Source: Anaerolineaceae bacterium (GTDB lineage Bacteria > Chloroflexota > Anaerolineae > Aggregatilineales > Phototrophicaceae). From it: a stretch of 64,000 bases of DNA. The stretch lies in assembly GCA_002702065.1 (NCBI GenBank), contig NZXX01000002.1, positions 868,001-932,000 on the forward strand. The letters are read 5' to 3'. Shown here in pieces: positions 59,342-64,000 of the stretch. The notes beneath the pieces are model-generated. The model was given only the letters and a program-made list of their open reading frames with translations. It had not been told where the DNA came from and ran no database searches. The translations under genes were made by a program, and so were the position numbers. Numbering within the stretch: position 1 is the first letter of the stretch; each line of letters begins with the position of its first letter.

Positions 59342-60165
59342 TATGCACCCCCTTTGGATATGCGCCGCACCAGCGTACCAACGAGTTGAGCATACGCTCG
59401 ACTAGCTGGTGCTTTGGGATCGTAGTTGAACACGCTCAGGTGGTTGTGATGGGCGTAGGACACTGCTTCGTTGGCCGGAATCACGCCAATCAGCAGTTTG
59501 CCCAGGACGCTGTGGGCTTTGAGTTCGTCTAACAGGTGATTGTGACCGCGCACACGCTTGTCCATCTTGGTAACCAGAATGCCGCTGATGCGTAGGTGGG
59601 GATGTCGCCAGCCTTCCCGGATGTCGTTGATCTTGCCGATAACGCTCATCAAGCCGACGGTTTCCAGATAACGCGGCTCCACTGGCACGATGGCATCGGT
59701 CGCAGCAATTAACCCCATCTCGGTCATCAAGGAGAACGAGGGGCGGGTGTCGATGACCACAGCCGCGTAGTGTCCGGCAATACGGGAGAGGGGGTCGGCC
59801 AAGCGATAGGGCGCACCGGCCACCCGCATCAATTCGCGCTCTGCGCCTTCCAGCATAGGGGAGGCGGGTAGGACGTGCAGGTCGGCGTCCCAGGTCGATT
59901 GGATAATGCAGTTTGCCAGCGTCTGCGCGGCGTTTTGACGGTCCGCTGCCAGCACCGTATACAGGCTGTCATCTGTACCAAAGTCATTGCGTCCGGTGGT
60001 GACAAGGGTGGCGTGTCCCTGGCTGTCGGTGTCGATGAGAAGCACGCGCGAGTTGGATGCACCAGCCCGGCGCAAGACACCGGTGATGCCCAATGCGATG
60101 TTGGTGGCGGACGTGGACTTGCCGACACCGCCCTTGTGATTGGTAAGTACGAAAACACGAGTCAT
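59341..60165 (-). CDS. parA: ParA-family partition ATPase
   Basis: Starting at ATG 60165 with a GGAGGAAG site, 274 residues. The deviant Walker A is KGGVGKST at about 10-17, Walker A' is VLLIDTDSQGHAT and Walker B is VVIDTRPSFS. It binds DNA and ATP to move ParB-bound DNA apart. It heads the partition-replication gene string. No parS-like repeat is obvious in the 420 bases upstream. Confidence 0.95.
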   Translation of the reverse strand: MTRVFVLTNHKGGVGKSTSATNIALGITGVLRRAGASNSRVLLIDTDSQGHATLVTTGRNDFGTDDSLYTVLAADRQNAAQTLANCIIQSTWDADLHVLPASPMLEGAERELMRVAGAPYRLADPLSRIAGHYAAVVIDTRPSFSLMTEMGLIAATDAIVPVEPRYLETVGLMSVIGKINDIREGWRHPHLRISGILVTKMDKRVRGHNHLLDELKAHSVLGKLLIGVIPANEAVSYAHHNHLSVFNYDPKAPASRAYAQLVGTLVRRISKGGA

Positions 60166-60588
60166 GACTTCCTCCGCAAACTGAATTGAGTGAACGAAAC
60201 CGCCCACGAAACCAACGAACCACCAACCCGTGTTATGCTGTGGGATGGGAGTGCCGTTAGCCTCCGCGACGGTGCTTCAAGGTGGGTCGAGGGAGAAAAC
60301 CCCTCTCTCGGCCTACCGAAAAGCCAAATCAGTGTTTGTGCGAGAGACGCGCAAGCATTGCGCTCTGAGGAAAGATCAGTTGCTGGAGGAATAATGCGGT
60401 TGCATATCGGGGGAAATGTTCGGATTGTGTCTTATCGGGGTCACAATCTCAGACTTCACTCCAGCAGGTGGCATCATGGCCGCCTGTTTTGTTTTTCTGC
60501 CCCAACCGCCATAGTAAAAATTACGTGCTATTCGAGACAGGTTGCACGCCATCCTTGCACATCAAGATTGGCTTTACCTTTAACGTCC
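60166..60588. other. Gene-free gap upstream of parA
   Basis: About 420 bases in front of parA and behind the reductase gene. I see no gene; it should contain the par promoter and may hold parS, but I found no clear repeats by eye. Confidence 0.45.
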
Positions 60589-61197
60589 TCACGCAGTTGG
60601 CCAATCAAGTGTGGTTGTGACCGCGCCGGACCGCTCATAATTCGCGATGATGACGCCTCTTGGCGAAACCTGGCTCTCCGTTACCCTGAACGCCGCCGGG
60701 ATAGTGCCATCGGCAAACAATTTTTTCCCATTACCCAACGTCAGCGGATAGATTTTCAGCCAGAACGCATCCACCAGATCATGCTTCATGAGCGTCTGAA
60801 TCAGATTTCCGCTGCCGTAGACATGTAAATCTGGCCCCGGCTGCTGCTTGAGGTCGAGGACTTGCTGCGCGATGGCTCCGCTTAAAAACACGGTCGGCTG
60901 CCATTCGTGCGTTGTCAGGGTATTCGAGGCGACATACTTATTGGCTGTATTGACGCCCGGCCACACGTCGGCATGCTGCGGCCAGTAGGGTGCCCAGATA
61001 TCAAACGTTTTGCGTCCGATCAGCAGATCAAACGGCATGTTCATCTCCCGTCGCACGACGGTGCCCACAACCTCGTCGGAATAGGGCGCGATCCACCCCC
61101 CATACACGAAACCACCGCTGGTATCTTCGTCTGCTGCGCCCATGGATTGGATGACACCATCGAGGGAGATGTGGGAGATGACAATCACTTTACGCAT
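60589..61197 (-). CDS. RibD C-terminal/DHFR-like reductase
   Basis: The 202 residues match the YyaP/YwjB branch of the dihydrofolate reductase-like family: [17 protein letters not shown] at the start, [38 protein letters not shown] and [11 protein letters not shown]. These are NADPH-dependent reductases of unknown substrate. A GAAGGAAG site precedes the ATG. It seems a stand-alone gene. Confidence 0.9.
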   Translation of the reverse strand: MRKVIVISHISLDGVIQSMGAADEDTSGGFVYGGWIAPYSDEVVGTVVRREMNMPFDLLIGRKTFDIWAPYWPQHADVWPGVNTANKYVASNTLTTHEWQPTVFLSGAIAQQVLDLKQQPGPDLHVYGSGNLIQTLMKHDLVDAFWLKIYPLTLGNGKKLFADGTIPAAFRVTESQVSPRGVIIANYERSGAVTTTLDWPTA

Positions 61198-61443
61198 GAC
61201 CGGCTTCCTTCAACAGCTTGCGTCTTATTGCGTAAGAAATAGCACATATGTTCAAATTACGCAAGCCGGATATGGCTGCGGGTTTTTCCGCTGCCAGCGG
61301 GCTTAAGCGAAATTTCGTCTCGACTTTGATCTGTCTGTTATCAAGATGAGGAGTAATCGACGGCGAGGGATCGATGCACTTAGGTGATGGCGAACTGGGC
61401 TGACTGTGAGGGGACAGCCAGCCCGATCAAAAGTGGCCGGCGA

Positions 61444-62562
61444 TCAGGCCGGTTGGAAGGTGTTACGTGCTTTGATCGGCACCGGGCAGTTCACGATGAA
61501 CGGCGGCATGGATTGATCCATATCGGGCACCCCATTAAAAATTTCCAGATCACCCGCATCGGCCAGAGCGCGGATTTCATCGCTGCTGGTGACAACCGTC
61601 GCTTTGCTTTCATCGGTCCATACGGCTGTGAAGTGCTGCCAGAACGGGCTCCAGATTGGGTTCCCTGCCGAATGATCAAACACGGCGGGTTGAAAGCCCA
61701 TCACGCCGCTGCCAGGGATGCCATTGCCAAAGACCCAAATTTCATCCGTTGCGCCCACATCGCCCAACAGTTGGGTCGGCGCTGAAGCGGCGATGCTCAT
61801 CATCGGCGCCATCGGCACAGCCGAGGTATCGGTTACGATGTAGCGGCTGCCGGGGTAACACTCGTGCAGCTTGAAGTTGACCTGCATGTTGTCAGTATCG
61901 ACCGGCGAAATCAACGGGCCTGTGCCCAGATATGACGACTTTTCGGTATCTTCCGCCAGCTCGCCACCAGCCCATTTGACCACCGGGAAGTTGACGACGA
62001 GTTGCTGCGGTTCGACCACCACATCACCCACGGCTTCTGCTTCACGGATGGCGTCAGCAGCGTTCAGCACCGTTGGATCGCCGTTGAATGTCACCTGATG
62101 AACCTGCCAGGCGGAACTGTATCCGTCGTCGTTGGGAACATGGCTGACGACCGGGTACTGATCACCCGCACCATTGGTGAACGTGTATAGCTGTGAGGTA
62201 GCGCCTTCAACCGACAGCGCCGCGTTGAGCAGCGGCACATGCACCAGCCTGTTGGCGGCGGCAAAATCCGCATCCGACGCGTCGGTACGGATATAGTAGA
62301 CATTCTCGCCATTGTGCCAGGCCTGATGCAGGCGGAAATTGACCCAGCCAAAGGCACCTGCCCATGCATCACTGGTCAGCGCGAAGCCCAACACATCGCC
62401 TATCAGAAGCTCAACATCCGGGCTGGTGTGCATGGTCTCGTCGCCCAGATGCCTGTCCTTCCGGTTCCCGGCCAAGGCCAGCGGTAAACCTGCGTTGGCG
62501 AGCAAGGAGGCGCCCGCGCCAATCCCCAAATGACGCAAAAACTGGCGTCGTGTCTGTTTCAT
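61444..62562 (-). CDS. Tat-exported protein of unknown function (DUF7482-like)
   Basis: The 372 residues start with a twin-arginine signal (TRRQFLRHLGIGAGASLL). Two similar beta-rich halves follow, ending with PPFIVNCPVPIKA. From memory it resembles secreted proteins annotated as DUF7482, but I am unsure. There are few cysteines (CYPG, NCPV). An AGGAGAAA site precedes the ATG. It neighbours a DUF3179 gene in the same direction, separated by a terminator. Confidence 0.65.
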   Translation of the reverse strand: MKQTRRQFLRHLGIGAGASLLANAGLPLALAGNRKDRHLGDETMHTSPDVELLIGDVLGFALTSDAWAGAFGWVNFRLHQAWHNGENVYYIRTDASDADFAAANRLVHVPLLNAALSVEGATSQLYTFTNGAGDQYPVVSHVPNDDGYSSAWQVHQVTFNGDPTVLNAADAIREAEAVGDVVVEPQQLVVNFPVVKWAGGELAEDTEKSSYLGTGPLISPVDTDNMQVNFKLHECYPGSRYIVTDTSAVPMAPMMSIAASAPTQLLGDVGATDEIWVFGNGIPGSGVMGFQPAVFDHSAGNPIWSPFWQHFTAVWTDESKATVVTSSDEIRALADAGDLEIFNGVPDMDQSMPPFIVNCPVPIKARNTFQPA

Positions 62563-62900
62563 GATCGTTTCTCCTCTACCAATAATCTGTTTGGAAAATG
62601 CCCGGCAGTTTTACGGTATTGGAAAAGTGACCTGTGGTGCGCAAAAGGATAAGCGGGCAAATACCGAAGATTTGCCGAAGGGTGTTCAGGCGACCAGTTT
62701 GGAACAGACCAAACGGGTACTGGAACGGCTCCGGCCTGAACCAGATCGACATGACCTGAAAGCGGGACAGCGGACCTGCGCCAGACCTTTGACCTTATTG
62801 GCCGACTTGTGGGGCTCTAGGGGTTGGCTTAACGAAAAAGAGGGGTGGATGATTGGTCAACCCACCCCTCGAAAGCGTCGCGTATGTTCTTTGAATATCG
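62563..62900. other. Intergenic region with terminator
   Basis: The 338 bases between the DUF3179 stop and the Tat-protein start contain the terminator at 62835-62870 and presumably the promoter for the Tat-protein gene. Nothing else was recognised. Confidence 0.5.
62835..62870 (-). terminator. Rho-independent terminator after the DUF3179 gene
   Basis: On the minus strand a perfect 9-base stem (GAGGGGTGG with CCACCCCTC, 13-base loop) is followed by TTTTTC. It lies 31 bases after the DUF3179 stop. Confidence 0.85.
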
Positions 62901-64000
62901 CTATTCGGCTTCAGAACTGTAGATCGCGGTATCCGGCTGGAAGGCGGCCCAGGCGAACCAGAAGTGCGGGTAGGCAAACTGCTGCTGCAGCTGGCTGCCG
63001 GTCAGTTCACCAGCCGTCGCCGTGCCAAATATATTCCAGGTGCTGTCCGTCTGGTCATCGAGAATGGCGCCGCTTTCATTGACCCGGAATGTCAAGGTTT
63101 GCCCGTCCAGCTCGCGGCCAAACAGCGCCGCCATGCCGACATCGCGCGAGTCATCAATGCTGGATTGATCGAGGGCGCTGGTCGCGCCGGGCTGCCAGAT
63201 CGCCACCACATCCTCACCGCCCACGGTATCATTGATAACGATCGAGTCGGCCAGCACCGGGAATGGATAGGCAATCGCCTCGCCGCCGATGACCCCGGCG
63301 AGCACGCGTTCGGTGGGGAACAGGCGATCATCGGTCTGCCCTTGAAACAGGAATGGACGTTCGCTGCTGTCGTAACCGACATAGGGGTTGCGGCCATAAT
63401 CGCCGCGCGGCCCTTGCAGGACTTCACCAGCCGGATATTGTTCCGCAAACGCACCGAAGCCGACAACCTGCGATGGTAACAGGGTGAGCTGCTGGCCGGT
63501 GTATGCGCCGACGATGCCGGTGCCGGTGAACTGCTGCCACCAGCTCTGGGTCTGATCATCCCACATAATCAGGTCGCTGTTGCGCAGCAGCCCCGAAACG
63601 CCAAAGCGCAGCGTCTCGCCATCGACGCGGCGATCAAAGACGATGGCGCTGTTACACAATGGGCAAAACGTGACAGCCACCGGCACCTTACCAATGACAT
63701 CATTGGCAATTTCATGCCGGGTTAAGACCGCCAGCGGGTAGGCGCGGGCTATGCCGTCGACTTCCAGCGCAATGACGGGTGACTGCGGCTGTAACCACCG
63801 GGACGCGGCGTCGAGCGACTCAAAGCGTGGGTTATCAATCGGTGGAATGCCATCACGCGGAACACCACCGGAGATAATTTCGTCAAACACACCGTCCTGA
63901 TGCTGGCAGAAATCGGTCTTATTCCACACCTGCACGATCTGGCTGGTATCGAATGGCGGATCATCGCAACTGAGCTGGGCATGGACGACGGTTGCTGCTT
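62901..64000 (-). CDS. DUF3179 protein, 5' end outside the window
   Basis: The frame is open to the window edge: upstream of the GTG at 63935 it reads HAQLSCDDPPFDTSQIV, so the true start lies beyond 64000. DUF3179 is clear: IPPIDNPRFESLDAASRWL, REALISED as VIALEVDGIARAYPLAVLTR, VTFCPLCNSAIVFDR (Cys pair) and SWWQQFTGTGIVG. The family is common in Chloroflexota and archaea; the role is unknown, perhaps a surface redox or metal protein because of the FCPLCN cysteines. Confidence 0.9.
   Translation of the reverse strand, partial: AATVVHAQLSCDDPPFDTSQIVQVWNKTDFCQHQDGVFDEIISGGVPRDGIPPIDNPRFESLDAASRWLQPQSPVIALEVDGIARAYPLAVLTRHEIANDVIGKVPVAVTFCPLCNSAIVFDRRVDGETLRFGVSGLLRNSDLIMWDDQTQSWWQQFTGTGIVGAYTGQQLTLLPSQVVGFGAFAEQYPAGEVLQGPRGDYGRNPYVGYDSSERPFLFQGQTDDRLFPTERVLAGVIGGEAIAYPFPVLADSIVINDTVGGEDVVAIWQPGATSALDQSSIDDSRDVGMAALFGRELDGQTLTFRVNESGAILDDQTDSTWNIFGTATAGELTGSQLQQQFAYPHFWFAWAAFQPDTAIYSSEAE

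Noticed and set aside
60190..60828. 212-codon plus-strand frame over the parA promoter region
   Set aside because: It runs over the reductase gene on the other strand and has no domain.
1..64000. CRISPR arrays, rRNA and tRNA genes
   Set aside because: I looked for regularly spaced repeats and conserved RNA signatures and saw none; the only tandem array is the 9-bp coding repeat at 51046-51121.

Overview
The window reads like a chromosomal accessory region, or a large mobile replicon, of a Chloroflexota-type bacterium. This lineage call is an inference from protein flavour: DUF1385, DUF3179, F510_1955-type and LysM-M23 proteins, and many short membrane anchors instead of classical signal peptides. 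I see no rRNA, tRNA or CRISPR array.

Region 1 (1-13.6 kb) is mostly one long leftward gene string. It runs from a DsbB-cytochrome c fusion (start near 13080) through DsbA, LysM-M23 endopeptidase, membrane glycosyltransferase, DUF1385, CopC-CopD and Sco1 to a FixH/YtkA-like lipoprotein and a polyferredoxin membrane protein. The theme is periplasmic thiol redox, copper delivery and cytochrome oxidase maturation. A SmtB/ArsR-like operator sits in front of it, and a CzrA-like ArsR sensor gene lies beside it.

Region 2 (13.2-24 kb) is metal homeostasis. It has a P1B-4 ATPase (SPC motif) divergent from a rightward operon of multicopper oxidase, ZIP transporter, YceI and a DtxR/MntR-like regulator, then an acidic/His-rich periplasmic protein and a second CopC-CopD. 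The 624-bp divergent gap holds two palindromic operator candidates and a clear promoter.

Region 3 (24.1-32.1 kb) starts with a blaI gene cut by a complete IS481-family element with inverted repeats and a 7-bp target duplication. An M56/BlaR-like protease gene follows, then a Cox11/CtaG-type protein behind a near-perfect BlaI-type palindrome, a DUF4382 lipoprotein, an F510_1955-type propeller, TlpA and DsbA thioredoxins and a tyrosine recombinase.

Region 4 (32.5-45.7 kb) is a second metal island: a Met/His-rich secreted protein, a two-component system with a Met-rich sensor, a CmtR-like Cd/Pb sensor overlapping an ATPase with an unusual CSC motif, two PaaK-like adenylating enzymes with a methyltransferase, a ZIP transporter and a third ATPase (APC motif).

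Region 5 (45.7-54.7 kb) is a defence island. After a frameshifted M28 peptidase and a recombinase/IS21 scar come, all leftward, an XRE repressor, an ImmA/IrrE peptidase, a long prokaryotic Argonaute broken by two single-base frameshifts but with its catalytic residues still present, a beta-flower protein with a collagen-like tail, a DUF2188 protein and a CBASS operon. The CBASS operon encodes a PNP-SAVED effector, a CD-NTase and an E2-like protein, with no E1, so it is of the short type II kind. An 11-base motif occurs at both XRE and Argonaute promoters, suggesting that the XRE/ImmA pair controls the Argonaute.

Region 6 (55-60.2 kb) is a replicon or integrative-element backbone: LexA-like HTH, CHC2-Toprim primase, DUF3987-like protein, ParB, ParA. 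Region 7 (60.6-64 kb) carries a RibD/DHFR-like reductase, a Tat-exported protein and a DUF3179 protein that runs off the window end.
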